From: Roseovarius sp. THAF9
GTDB taxonomy: Bacteria; Pseudomonadota; Alphaproteobacteria; Rhodobacterales; Rhodobacteraceae
Assembly: GCF_009363715.1 (NCBI RefSeq)
Contig: NZ_CP045404.1
Location: forward strand, 2,200,001 to 2,264,000
Reading direction: 5' to 3'
Length of the DNA stretch: 64,000 nucleotides
Within the stretch, counting starts at the first letter, position 1; each line of letters starts with the position of its first letter. Of the stretch, positions 33,048 through 41,670 are shown one piece after another. The notes under the pieces are model-generated. The model saw only the letters and a program-made list of their open reading frames with translations, had not been told where the DNA came from and did not search any database. A program made the translations under genes and the position numbers.

Positions 33048-33670
33048 GTCACCTCGGCAGTAAAGGCATAGTGGACACCCACCTTCGCCTCTTCAAAGAA
33101 CATCTCGTCGTTGCTGTCGCCCATCTCGGCCACCCGCGCATCGGCGGCGTCCGTGTCCGGCGGCACGATCTGCGCTCTGCAGCCGTCGGGCAGGCCGTCT
33201 ATGCCCACCAGGCTCAGCGCGGCGTAATAATACGGGTCATACGGCTTCAACCGCAGCGTCTCGCCGGCACCGATCTCCCGTGTCGCGACCGGCCTGCGAT
33301 GCCGGGTCACCAATGCCCCGTCCTGCATCCCCACCGACAGCGCCTCCGCCGGCCCCAGCGTCACCGCGTCGTCCTCGTCATAGGCAAACAATGCGCCGTC
33401 AAAGCCCTCGGGCCAGTCCTGCAGGTCAAAGCCCAGCAACAGGGCCTTTTCCTTCTCCGTCAGGCTGAGATCCGCATCCGCATCCAGCCCCCGGTCGCTC
33501 AACACCAGCATGGTGAATAGCGGATCATAGACCCACGTCACCTCGACCCCGTCGACGCGCCCCTCGTCATCGGTCTCCAGTGTCAGCGTCACGTCGACGA
33601 AGACATGCGGATGCGCCTGCGCCATCGGCGCGGCAATCAGGCCACAAAGAAAGGTCAGGCAACGCCACAT
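33032..33670 (-). CDS. DUF1007 periplasmic protein partnered with NicO
   Basis: A 212-residue secreted protein of the DUF1007 family. The signal peptide [19 protein letters not shown] is cleaved so that the mature protein begins [12 protein letters not shown], a HPH metal-ligand-like start typical of the family. Further family stretches are [18 protein letters not shown] and [14 protein letters not shown]. The ATG at 33670 gives the signal; longer frames do not. It probably delivers metal to the NicO permease with which it overlaps by 16 bases. Confidence 0.88.
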   Translation of the reverse strand: MWRCLTFLCGLIAAPMAQAHPHVFVDVTLTLETDDEGRVDGVEVTWVYDPLFTMLVLSDRGLDADADLSLTEKEKALLLGFDLQDWPEGFDGALFAYDEDDAVTLGPAEALSVGMQDGALVTRHRRPVATREIGAGETLRLKPYDPYYYAALSLVGIDGLPDGCRAQIVPPDTDAADARVAEMGDSNDEMFFEEAKVGVHYAFTAEVTCAGS

Positions 33671-33736
33671 GCCGCAAGGTCTAGGCCCTCGCCGCCCCCA
33701 CGGCAAGAGCCCCTGCACCAGCCACTGCGCACCAAC

Positions 33737-33754
33737 GGAAAATGCGCATTTTCC
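33737..33754. repeat. Perfect 18-bp palindrome
   Basis: GGAAAATGCGCATTTTCC, fully self-complementary without a loop. It lies between ppk2 (ending at 33803) and the start of the DUF1007 gene (33670). Confidence 0.85.
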
Positions 33755-33758
33755 GGCC

Positions 33759-33778
33759 CATTTCCTGCGCAGGAAATG
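33759..33778. repeat. Perfect 20-bp palindrome
   Basis: CATTTCCTGCGCAGGAAATG, fully self-complementary, only four bases from the 18-bp palindrome. The pair lies 67-108 bases upstream of the DUF1007-NicO start. Confidence 0.85.
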
Positions 33779-33802
33779 CCCCCAGCCGCCCGCGTCGCGC
33801 GC

Positions 33803-34720
33803 CTATACGCCTTTGCGCGTATCGGGATGCAGCGACTTGCCCAGGATATGATCCGTACCGTGCAGCACGTGCTGCGCTGTCGACACGATCAGCGGATCGG
33901 GCCTTTGCACGATCTCCTCGTCCTTGCCCGGATAATCCAGCGAGGCCAGGAAATGCCGCATGCAGTTCAGCCGCGCGCGTTTCTTGTCGTTCGACTTGAC
34001 CACCGTCCAGGGCGCATCGGCGGTGTCGGTGTAGAAGAACATCGCTTCCTTCGCTTCGGTGTAGTCATCCCACTTGCCAAGGCTCTGCTTGTCGATCGGG
34101 CTCAGCTTCCACTGCTTAAGCGGGTCCGTGGCTCGGCTGTCGAACCGCCGCTTCTGCTCGTCCTGCGTGACCGAAAACCAGTACTTGTAAAGCCGGATCC
34201 CCGACCGCGTCAGCATCCGCTCCAACTCGGGTGTCTGGCGCATGAACTCCAGGTACTCATGCGGCTGGCAAAAGCCCATCACCCGCTCCACGCCGGCCCG
34301 GTTGTACCATGACCGGTCATAGAACACCATTTCGCCCACAGTCGGCAACTCGTTGATGTAGCGCTGAAAATACCACTGCCCCTGCTCTTCCCAGGTGGGC
34401 TTGTTCAACGCCACCACGCGGGCCTGCCGCGGGTTCAGATGCTCGGTGAACCGCTTGATCGTGCCCCCCTTTCCGGCGGCATCGCGCCCCTCGAACAACA
34501 GCACGAATTTCTGATCGGCCTCCTGCGCCCAGTGCTGCACTTTCAGCAACTCGGCCTGCAGCTGCGCCTTTTCCGCCTCGTAGGCGTCACGGCTCATCTT
34601 CTGTTCATAGGGGTAATCACCCGCCTCGAAGGCACGGCGAAACGCGGTCACGCTGTCCTGCCCGCTCTCCGCCGCCCCGTTGCCACCGGTCTTGGCCTTC
34701 ATCTGTTCCACGACAGCCAT
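33803..34720 (-). CDS. ppk2: Polyphosphate kinase 2
   Basis: A 305-residue PPK2 of the one-domain (class I) type, which uses polyphosphate to phosphorylate nucleoside diphosphates. Walker A is GRDAAGKGG at residues 78-86 and the lid/Walker B stretch is VFYDRSWYNRAGVERVMGFC. The first 45 residues are a polar extension. The ATG at 34720 follows GAAGGAGATGCGCG. Together with ppk1 and ppx at 54-58 kb it completes polyphosphate synthesis, use and breakdown. Confidence 0.95.
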   Translation of the reverse strand: MAVVEQMKAKTGGNGAAESGQDSVTAFRRAFEAGDYPYEQKMSRDAYEAEKAQLQAELLKVQHWAQEADQKFVLLFEGRDAAGKGGTIKRFTEHLNPRQARVVALNKPTWEEQGQWYFQRYINELPTVGEMVFYDRSWYNRAGVERVMGFCQPHEYLEFMRQTPELERMLTRSGIRLYKYWFSVTQDEQKRRFDSRATDPLKQWKLSPIDKQSLGKWDDYTEAKEAMFFYTDTADAPWTVVKSNDKKRARLNCMRHFLASLDYPGKDEEIVQRPDPLIVSTAQHVLHGTDHILGKSLHPDTRKGV

Positions 34721-34791
34721 CGCGCATCTCCTTCGCTCAATCAAACCAAGCGAAGTTTACCGCCCTCTGCCATCCGGCACCTTGATCCCTG

Positions 34792-35595
34792 TCAATCCCG
34801 CGAAGGTAAAAGCGCCGCATCGAACTGCCCCGCGGCAGAGGCAAAACTCTGCACCCACAGCGCCGCCTCGGCCCCCTGCGTCGCCAGGTCCAGAACCCGG
34901 TTCGACGCCGCCACGGCGTTCAACCACGCGATCAAATGCAGCCTCTCGGGCTTACCGCAATAGCGCAGCGCGAACCAGCCCGGTGCCAGCCGCCCATCCT
35001 TGCGCCGCGCCCGGCCCATTACCGCGCCCGCAAGCGCCGACAGGCTGTTCTGTCCAAGTTCGGGGTCAGCGACGATGTCCTCCAACGCGCCGGTCAGCAC
35101 ATCCGGCGGCCACCCCCCGCAAAGCAATGTCTCCAGCAAGGCCGGGGGCGTGTAAATCGCCCCCTCCTCGGTCATGTCCGTCCAGGCGAAATGCCGAATG
35201 ATCGCCCGCGCCCACTCGTCCAGAACCGCGCGTTCCTGCGCCGTGAACAGCTCGGGATACGCCCTTACCGCATCCCCGAACCGCAACAATTCCGTGCCCA
35301 CGCCGATGTCGTCCGCCAACTCGTCTGCGGCCATGATCTCAAGATAACGCGGCAGGATCAGCTTCAGATCGTCCAGATCCCGCGGCACCCCATGCGCCGA
35401 GTTCGAATAATCGCAGATCTGCGCCACGCTCAGCCGGTCGTTCCGCGTGGCGATGATGGCCGCCCGCGCCTCCTCGGTCATACAGACCGGGCACAGGCAG
35501 ACGTCAAGCTGGCCACTCACATGCCCGCGACCGAACACGTCATAGGCGGCCTCCACCGCCCGCATCAGTTCCGCTTTGAAGGGTCCATCCGTCAC
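34792..35595 (-). CDS. Hypothetical protein with CxCPxC motif
   Basis: A protein of about 267 residues, mostly helical and acidic. CLCPVCMTEEARAAI near residue 35 is a compact cysteine cluster that might bind zinc. Later parts (DLDDLKLILPRYLEIMAADE, ERAVLDEWARAIIRHFAWTD) look like helical repeats. I choose the GTG at 35595 because the frame upstream of it runs into the complex I subunit gene. ATG alternatives lie further downstream. I do not recognise the family. Confidence 0.65.
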   Translation of the reverse strand: MTDGPFKAELMRAVEAAYDVFGRGHVSGQLDVCLCPVCMTEEARAAIIATRNDRLSVAQICDYSNSAHGVPRDLDDLKLILPRYLEIMAADELADDIGVGTELLRFGDAVRAYPELFTAQERAVLDEWARAIIRHFAWTDMTEEGAIYTPPALLETLLCGGWPPDVLTGALEDIVADPELGQNSLSALAGAVMGRARRKDGRLAPGWFALRYCGKPERLHLIAWLNAVAASNRVLDLATQGAEAALWVQSFASAAGQFDAALLPSRD

Positions 35596-35629
35596 CGGCC
35601 CGCCATCCCGCGCGCCCGATGCAATGGGC

Positions 35630-35941
35630 TCAGTGGGTCCACGCGCCCCGGCGGTTGGTTGCGAAATTCTCGCCATAGCCGCCCTTGCGGATGTTGGGCT
35701 TGCGCTTGTGCGGCTCTGCCACGACCACGTCGATCCCGTGCTCCTTGGCATAGTCCAGCGCCGCCTCCTTGCTGGAAAAGCGCAACCGCACCTGCGCCTG
35801 CGTGTCCGATGAACTGGTCCAGCCCATCAACGGATCCACGTCGCGCCCGGTCTCGTTGACATGCTCCAGCACCCAGGTGTTGGTTTTGGCCTGCCCCGAT
35901 TGGGTGGCCGTCCGCGCTGGCTGGTAGATACGTGCTGGCAT
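35630..35941 (-). CDS. Complex I accessory subunit (NDUFS4/ETC C1 family)
   Basis: A 103-residue homologue of the mitochondrial 18-kDa (AQDQ, NDUFS4) subunit found in alphaproteobacterial NADH dehydrogenase. Motifs: [40 protein letters not shown], and [20 protein letters not shown] at the C-terminus. The ATG at 35941 follows GGAGACGCATC. It sits away from any nuo operon, as is usual for this subunit. Confidence 0.92.
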   Translation of the reverse strand: MPARIYQPARTATQSGQAKTNTWVLEHVNETGRDVDPLMGWTSSSDTQAQVRLRFSSKEAALDYAKEHGIDVVVAEPHKRKPNIRKGGYGENFATNRRGAWTH

Positions 35942-36024
35942 GATGCGTCTCCGATCTGGTCTTGCCTTCCCGATTACCCCATGCGCCCCCAATGTCACAA
36001 GAGGCCATTTGCGCGCGCCCCGCT

Positions 36025-36048
36025 GCTTTTTCTTGCCAAAAATACTCA
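36025..36048 (-). repeat. Dispersed 24-bp intergenic motif, copy 2
   Basis: Plus-strand core TTTTTCTTGCCAAAAATACT, one base different from 32095-32118. It lies 84 bases upstream of the complex I subunit start, almost the same distance as copy 1 from its gene. Confidence 0.75.
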
Positions 36049-36165
36049 AATCCAGACGCGCGCCCCCCTGACAAATCCCGTCACCATTCCATGCACCATC
36101 GCCCGCCCGCCTTGAACTTGCGCGCGCAGGCATCAAGTCTGGGGCAAGTTTCAAGGAATCGCCCC

Positions 36166-38364
36166 ATGCCCTACGCCCATTCCGACAAGTCCACCGCCCT
36201 GATGCACGCGCCCGCACCCGACGTGAAGGCGCGCGAGAAACTCGAGGGCGGCAAGCGGTTCGAAATGGTGACCGAGTTCTCGCCCGCCGGCGACCAGCCC
36301 ACCGCCATCGCCGAGCTGTCCTCGGGCGTCGACGATGGCGAGCGTGACCAGGTCCTGCTCGGCGCCACCGGCACCGGCAAGACCTACACCATGGCCAAGG
36401 TGATCGAGGAAACCCAGCGTCCCGCCATCATACTCGCCCCCAACAAGACGCTGGCGGCCCAGCTCTACGGCGAGTTCAAGAATTTCTTTCCCAACAACGC
36501 GGTCGAGTATTTCGTCAGCTATTACGACTATTACCAGCCCGAAGCCTACGTGCCGCGCTCGGACACCTATATCGAGAAGGAATCCCAGATCAACGAACAG
36601 ATCGACCGGATGCGCCACTCCGCCACCCGCGCGCTTCTGGAACGCGACGACGTGATCATCGTGGCCTCGGTCTCCTGCATCTACGGCATCGGGTCGGTCG
36701 AGACCTACGGCGCCATGACGCAGGACCTCAAGGTGGGCTCCGACTACGATCAGCGCGCCGTCATGGCCGATCTTGTGGCCCAGCAATACCGCCGTAACGA
36801 CCAGGCCTTCCAGCGCGGCTCTTTCCGCGTGCGCGGTGACAGCCTCGAAATCTTCCCCGCCCACCTCGAGGACCGCGCATGGAAGTTGAGCTTCTTCGGA
36901 GAAGAACTTGAATCCATTACGGAATTCGACCCCCTGACGGGTGAGAAAACCGGCTCTTTCGACCAGATCCGCGTCTATGCCAATTCCCACTACGTGACGC
37001 CCAAGCCGACAATGCAGCAGGCCATCATCGGCATCAAGAAAGAGCTGCGCACCCGCCTCGACCAGCTTGTCGGCGAAGGCAAACTGCTTGAGGCGCAACG
37101 CCTCGAACAACGCACCAATTTCGACCTCGAAATGCTCGAGGCGACCGGCGTCTGCAACGGTATCGAGAACTATTCGCGCTACCTGACGGGCCGCGCCCCG
37201 GGCGAGCCGCCGCCCACGCTGTTCGAGTTCATCCCCGACAATGCCATTGTTTTCGCGGACGAATCCCACGTCTCCGTCCCGCAGATCGGCGGCATGTACA
37301 AGGGCGACTACCGGCGCAAGTTCACGCTCGCGGAACACGGCTTCCGCCTGCCCAGTTGCATGGACAACCGACCCCTCAAGTTCGAGGAATGGGACGCCAT
37401 GCGCCCGCAATCCGTCTTCGTCTCCGCCACCCCGGCCAAGTGGGAGATCGAGCAAACCGGCGGCGTCTTCACCGAACAGGTCATCCGCCCCACCGGCCTT
37501 CTGGACCCCGAGGTCGAGATCCGCCCCGTCGAGATGCAGGTCGACGACCTGCTGGACGAGGTGCGCCGCGTGTCCGAGGCCGGCTACCGCACGCTGGTCA
37601 CCACGCTGACCAAGCGCATGGCCGAGGACCTGACCGAGTACCTGCACGAGCAGGGCATCCGTGTACGCTACATGCACTCCGACATCGACACCATTGAAAG
37701 GATTGAGATTCTCCGTGACCTGCGCCTCGGCGCCTTCGACGTCCTGATCGGCATCAACCTCCTGCGCGAGGGGCTGGATATCCCCGAATGCGGCCTCGTC
37801 GCCATTCTGGACGCGGACAAGGAAGGCTTCCTGCGCTCCGAGACTTCGCTCATTCAGACCATCGGCCGCGCCGCGCGCAACGCCGAAGGCCGCGTGATCA
37901 TGTATGCCGACCGCATGACCGGCAGCATGGAACGCGCCATCGGAGAGACCAACCGCCGCCGCGAAAAGCAGATCGCCTATAATGAAGAACACGGCATAAC
38001 CCCCGAAACGATCAGGAAAAATGTCGAAGACATACTCGCCGGTCTCTACCAGGGCGACGTCGACATGAACCGCGTGACGGCCAAGGTCGACAAGCCCCTC
38101 GTCGGCGCCAACCTGCAAGCCCATCTCGACGGTCTGCGCACCGAGATGCGCAAGGCGGCGGAAAACCTCGAATTCGAAGAAGCCGCCCGCCTGCGCGACG
38201 AAGTCAAACGGTTGGAGGCCGTCGACCTCGCCGTCCACGACGACCCCCTGGCCCGCCAGTCGGCGGTCGAGGCCGCCTCCGACGCCGCCACGAAGTCACA
38301 GGGCCGGTCGACGGCAGGACGTCCGGGACAGCGGGGCGGGAATGTGAAGCGTAGGAAGAAATAA
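36166..38364 (+). CDS. uvrB: Excinuclease ABC subunit B
   Basis: A 732-residue UvrB, the damage-verifying helicase of nucleotide excision repair. Walker A is in [16 protein letters not shown]; the beta-hairpin region is [20 protein letters not shown]. Helicase motif VI appears as [19 protein letters not shown]. The C-terminal UVR domain ([20 protein letters not shown]) contacts UvrC. A 40-residue N-terminal and a basic 50-residue C-terminal extension are additional to the E. coli protein. The ATG at 36166 has CAAGGAAT upstream. Confidence 0.97.
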   Translation: MPYAHSDKSTALMHAPAPDVKAREKLEGGKRFEMVTEFSPAGDQPTAIAELSSGVDDGERDQVLLGATGTGKTYTMAKVIEETQRPAIILAPNKTLAAQLYGEFKNFFPNNAVEYFVSYYDYYQPEAYVPRSDTYIEKESQINEQIDRMRHSATRALLERDDVIIVASVSCIYGIGSVETYGAMTQDLKVGSDYDQRAVMADLVAQQYRRNDQAFQRGSFRVRGDSLEIFPAHLEDRAWKLSFFGEELESITEFDPLTGEKTGSFDQIRVYANSHYVTPKPTMQQAIIGIKKELRTRLDQLVGEGKLLEAQRLEQRTNFDLEMLEATGVCNGIENYSRYLTGRAPGEPPPTLFEFIPDNAIVFADESHVSVPQIGGMYKGDYRRKFTLAEHGFRLPSCMDNRPLKFEEWDAMRPQSVFVSATPAKWEIEQTGGVFTEQVIRPTGLLDPEVEIRPVEMQVDDLLDEVRRVSEAGYRTLVTTLTKRMAEDLTEYLHEQGIRVRYMHSDIDTIERIEILRDLRLGAFDVLIGINLLREGLDIPECGLVAILDADKEGFLRSETSLIQTIGRAARNAEGRVIMYADRMTGSMERAIGETNRRREKQIAYNEEHGITPETIRKNVEDILAGLYQGDVDMNRVTAKVDKPLVGANLQAHLDGLRTEMRKAAENLEFEEAARLRDEVKRLEAVDLAVHDDPLARQSAVEAASDAATKSQGRSTAGRPGQRGGNVKRRKK

Positions 38365-38425
38365 TCAGGTCTTGAGCGAACTACTCTAGGGTGATTAACT
38401 TACTATACAAAATCGGAGATATTAC

Positions 38426-38914
38426 ATGAAAATTAATATGGCCGCCGGCCTTGTTGCGATTTTTGGACAAGCCGTATCTGCGAACGAAGAGATTATCCTT
38501 GAGCAACCCAGTGCCCCATTGGAAATATTAGCCTACAACTCTTCCTACAAGAACCCTGATCGAGGTGTAGGTGATGGCTCAATCATACATCGAATTAACG
38601 TTAAGAACACGTCCGATCAGCGCGTGGAAGCGTACGCTATAGGCATTAGAACATTTGATGCATTTAAACGCTCCATGGGGAGGCCTTTTGTTGGTTACGA
38701 CATGAGTGCTGTGGATACCGGAAAAGATGCAGCGCCAATTTGGGAAAATCGAACGCTTTCTGCATACCTATATAGAACGCACGGAACTGGGATTGCATGT
38801 GTAGCAATTGCAAGACTCGAAGATGGTTCGATTTGGAAGGCGGATGAGGCAGCAATAACACGGCAACTTACTGACCTTGAGCTGAACCTTACAGTTTCTG
38901 AGGAATTTCAGTAG
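38426..38914 (+). CDS. AT-rich secreted hypothetical protein
   Basis: A 162-residue exported protein. The signal peptide MKINMAAGLVAIFGQAVSA ends before NEEIILEQPS. The mature part looks like a beta-sandwich (ILAYNSSYKNPDRGVGDGSI, HRINVKNTSDQRVEAYAIGI). One Cys is present (GIACVAIARLEDG). Codon use is conspicuously A/T-rich compared with uvrB and everything to the right, so the gene was probably acquired recently. There is a GGAGAT ribosome-binding site. No family recognised. Confidence 0.7.
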   Translation: MKINMAAGLVAIFGQAVSANEEIILEQPSAPLEILAYNSSYKNPDRGVGDGSIIHRINVKNTSDQRVEAYAIGIRTFDAFKRSMGRPFVGYDMSAVDTGKDAAPIWENRTLSAYLYRTHGTGIACVAIARLEDGSIWKADEAAITRQLTDLELNLTVSEEFQ

Positions 38915-39069
38915 CTTGGCGAAGGGGGCGTGTTCCTCAGTTTGATTGGGAGTAATGATCGAAAAATCGGCTTAATAGCGCAAAGACCTCGAAAATGCAT
39001 TTGGCTTCGATGCGCGTTCGCGGCGCTGATTGTCTAGATTGTCGATCGGCACTAGAGTTCAAAAGCCCC

Positions 39070-39387
39070 TCAAAACACCCCCGCCACCTCATACATCACC
39101 GGCTCGAAGCGCGAGCACATATCCGCGAACTCGCGGTTCCGCCGCCGCATCTCATCGCTCCGCAGCATCGCCTGGAAATCCTCCCGGCTGTCCCACTGCG
39201 AGTAATTGGCGATCCGCGTCTGGGCGTCGTTCACATGCAGCGCGGCGGCGATGAACCCCTTCTGTTTCGAGATGAACTCCGCATAGGCCGCCTCCAGCGC
39301 CTCCAGCAGATCCGCGCAGGTGCCCGGCGAGCATTCGAACGTGGTGACGACAGTCTGGCACGTGGCCCCGGCCTCGATCTTCAACAT
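39070..39387 (-). CDS. Antibiotic biosynthesis monooxygenase-like (ABM) protein
   Basis: A 105-residue dimeric alpha+beta-barrel (ABM/YgiN) protein. The family order is seen: a first strand (CQTVVTTFECSPGTC), helix (ADLLEALEAAYAEFISKQKG), then FIAAALHVNDAQTRIANYSQW and DSREDFQAMLRSDEMRRR. Such proteins act in quinone or reactive-compound metabolism; the substrate is unknown. It is monocistronic. Confidence 0.75.
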   Translation of the reverse strand: MLKIEAGATCQTVVTTFECSPGTCADLLEALEAAYAEFISKQKGFIAAALHVNDAQTRIANYSQWDSREDFQAMLRSDEMRRRNREFADMCSRFEPVMYEVAGVF

Positions 39388-39427
39388 GGGCGATTCCTCC
39401 TAGCCTAGAGCCTAGCACAGCCCCACC

Positions 39428-40132
39428 TCAAAACGAGATCGTATCCACCAGCCGCACCCGCACGCCCTCGATCACCTGCTCCTGCCCCGGCACGCGCATG
39501 GTCCGCAGCCCCCGGCGTTGCTGTTGCAGGATCCGGTCCACCACCGCCTGGTCCCGTTCCGACAGCCGGTCCTCGTCACAGGCATCCGTCCGCGCCCACA
39601 GGTTGCGCGAAACCGGCCCCGCGATGGCGCTCGCCACCGTCTCCTGGCTGAAATCGCGGGCCACGATCCGCCGGTCGCGTTCCAGCGTCTTCAGCGTCTC
39701 GACGAAGATGTCCACCGTCTCCTGAAATGCCATGTCGCGGGTCTTGAGCTGTTCTGGCGTCGCGCTCGGGTCCTCCACGCAGCGCCGCGCGGCGAAAAGC
39801 CAGTCATGCACGATATAGACCGGGCCATAGCTCCACGGGGAAAACCCCCGGAACGCCTGCGCCACGCGCGGGATCGACCCGCCATCGGTATACATCACGC
39901 CGGGTGCGATCGCCGCGGGCACGCTCCCCTCGGGCCGGATGAACCGCAACTCGAATCCCGGTACCGGGACATAAACGAACCGCCCGCCGCTGCCCGATGC
40001 GGAGGTGCTCTGTTCCAGCCAATAAACCGACACCGCGCCCTCGAATTCCCCCGGCCGGGCGTCTTCGAAATTCACCTCGGCACAGCCCGCGAGGCCCGCC
40101 AGCGCCAAAACAATCAAAGCCAGCCGCCGCAT
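39428..40132 (-). CDS. DUF1353 lipoprotein
   Basis: A 234-residue lipoprotein with a short signal and lipobox LAGLAGCAEV (Cys near residue 17). The DUF1353 core is GVMYTDGGSIPRVAQAFRGF followed by SPWSYGPVYIVHDWLFAARR. In phage relatives DUF1353 proteins are linked to peptidoglycan-type structures; a role here is unknown. It is divergent from the secreted protein at 40293. Confidence 0.82.
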   Translation of the reverse strand: MRRLALIVLALAGLAGCAEVNFEDARPGEFEGAVSVYWLEQSTSASGSGGRFVYVPVPGFELRFIRPEGSVPAAIAPGVMYTDGGSIPRVAQAFRGFSPWSYGPVYIVHDWLFAARRCVEDPSATPEQLKTRDMAFQETVDIFVETLKTLERDRRIVARDFSQETVASAIAGPVSRNLWARTDACDEDRLSERDQAVVDRILQQQRRGLRTMRVPGQEQVIEGVRVRLVDTISF

Positions 40133-40292
40133 CCTGCCCCCTTCGCTTCAAGCGTCGCGCCAATCATCATGGCACGTTTCCGCCGATTTCCAAAGCCTGC
40201 CGGGAACCACCATGCCTACGACCCTGTTGTATTGCCGAACGCCACGAGGGGTGCGCCACGGGGCCGCCCGACGTTCGCAGAAAAGGAGTATA

Positions 40293-40790
40293 ATGATGAA
40301 ATCGTTTCTCAGAACCACCGCGCTGGCAGCCTTGCTTTCCCTGCCGCTCGCCGCGACCGCCGCTGAAACCGCCGTCTCGGACATTTCCGTCGAGGCTGAC
40401 CTGAATTCCATCCAGAACGCCACCGCGGCCAACGTCTGGGCCAACCTGCCCGCCGACCTGAAAAGCACCTTGGCCGTGCAACTGGCCGACCAGATCGCCC
40501 CTGAGGGCGAAGAAGGCGCCCAGATCATGATCGACATCACCTCGGTCGAGCTGGCCTCGTCTTTCGAAAACGTCGCCGATCTGGCCGACTCGAGAATTGC
40601 AGGCGACGTCATCATCGAACGGCCCGGCGACCAGTATGACGAAGCCTACAGCCTGACCGTCAACGCCGAGCAGGCGGCGGTTCTGCTTCCAGCGGACGCC
40701 GATATCATGCTGCTCGCCCCCGGCAGCATGGAATTCTACAACGCGATGGTCGGCGCCTTCGCCAACAATATCGCAGAGAAGATGCAGTAA
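40293..40790 (+). CDS. Secreted hypothetical protein
   Basis: A 165-residue exported protein. The signal MMKSFLRTTALAALLSLPLA ends near ATAAE. The mature protein is acidic and lacks Cys, with alternating strands and helices (SDISVEADLNSIQNATAANV, VWANLPADLKSTLAVQLADQ, IMIDITSVELASSFENVADL). AAAAGGAGTATA precedes the ATG at 40293. It is followed by an intrinsic terminator. Family unknown. Confidence 0.75.
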   Translation: MMKSFLRTTALAALLSLPLAATAAETAVSDISVEADLNSIQNATAANVWANLPADLKSTLAVQLADQIAPEGEEGAQIMIDITSVELASSFENVADLADSRIAGDVIIERPGDQYDEAYSLTVNAEQAAVLLPADADIMLLAPGSMEFYNAMVGAFANNIAEKMQ

Positions 40791-40815
40791 GCGACCCAAT
40801 CCCTAACGGTCTTCC

Positions 40816-40847
40816 CCCGTCCCGCATCGCCGGGGCGGGCGTTTTTT
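40816..40847 (+). terminator. Rho-independent terminator
   Basis: CCCGTCCCG-CATCGC-CGGGGCGGG, a 9-bp stem with one G-U pair, followed by CG and TTTTTT. It ends the gene at 40293-40790 and touches the stop of the convergent sulfotransferase gene. Confidence 0.85.
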
Positions 40848-41595
40848 ACACGCGCAGCGCCCGGTCCGACAGTTTCTGAAAATAGGGCGCGTGGTGCCGC
40901 AGGTAATTCTGCAGATGCGGTGCCTCCTCGACCAGCGCGTCGAATTCCATCTCCTTGCGCAACATCTCCTCGGGGTCCGCCGTGCGAATGCCAGATGACG
41001 TGCGCGCCTCCTCGTGCCATGCGCTGACATGCTCCCAGTCCTCGGGCGGGGCCTGCCAGTTGAACGCAGCCTCGGTATAGTCCAACCCGATCCGCGCCCA
41101 GAGTGCCCGCATGGTGCCCTTGGGATCGGCCCGCACCGCCTCGGCCTCGATCACCACCGGCGACAACCCTTCGGCCTCCGCCGCCTCGTACAGCCGCCAT
41201 TGCGCCTCTATCCCGACTTCCTCTTGCGTGAAATCCGGGTCCAGCTTGTGATAGCTCAGCAGCGACGCCACCGGCGGACGGACCAGGAACACATGGGTGA
41301 TCCGGCGCAGAATCTGCGTGTCCTCCAGCATCCGCGGCACCACGTAAAACGCCATGTCCTTGAAAAACACCGGGCCAGCCTCGGCCCGCTCTTGCAGCAT
41401 GTCGCAGATACCCTCATAGGTGGTCGGATGCCCGGGCACCGGCTCGAACCCCGGAAAATCCCGGCCCTGCCCCACGTAATAGTCGTACATGAACGGCTCG
41501 TGCAGCACGTCCAGATCCCCGCGTTCGCGCATAATCCGTTCCGTCGCCGTGGACATCGACCGGGGGTGCGCCCAAAGCGCGATGATCTTGTGCAT
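40846..41595 (-). CDS. Sulfotransferase-family protein
   Basis: A 249-residue protein of the sulfotransferase family. The PAPS-binding loop is LWAHPRSMSTATERIMRERG and a second motif, THVFLVRPPVASLLSYHKLD, corresponds to the 3'-phosphate site. The acceptor is unknown. Some members of this branch with HPRSxST may be kinase-like rather than sulfotransferases. It is the second gene in the window with this general fold, but unlike the one at 8218 it keeps the loop. Confidence 0.82.
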   Translation of the reverse strand: MHKIIALWAHPRSMSTATERIMRERGDLDVLHEPFMYDYYVGQGRDFPGFEPVPGHPTTYEGICDMLQERAEAGPVFFKDMAFYVVPRMLEDTQILRRITHVFLVRPPVASLLSYHKLDPDFTQEEVGIEAQWRLYEAAEAEGLSPVVIEAEAVRADPKGTMRALWARIGLDYTEAAFNWQAPPEDWEHVSAWHEEARTSSGIRTADPEEMLRKEMEFDALVEEAPHLQNYLRHHAPYFQKLSDRALRV

Positions 41596-41670
41596 ACAAT
41601 GACCCTCCTGCCCGGACCCTACAAAGAGCGCGGCAGAGGTGCTAGGCCTTTGTCGCGTCGGGATTTCCCG

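Noticed and set aside
36151..38238. Long minus-strand frame opposite uvrB
   Set aside because: Antisense shadow; uvrB motifs are all on the plus strand.
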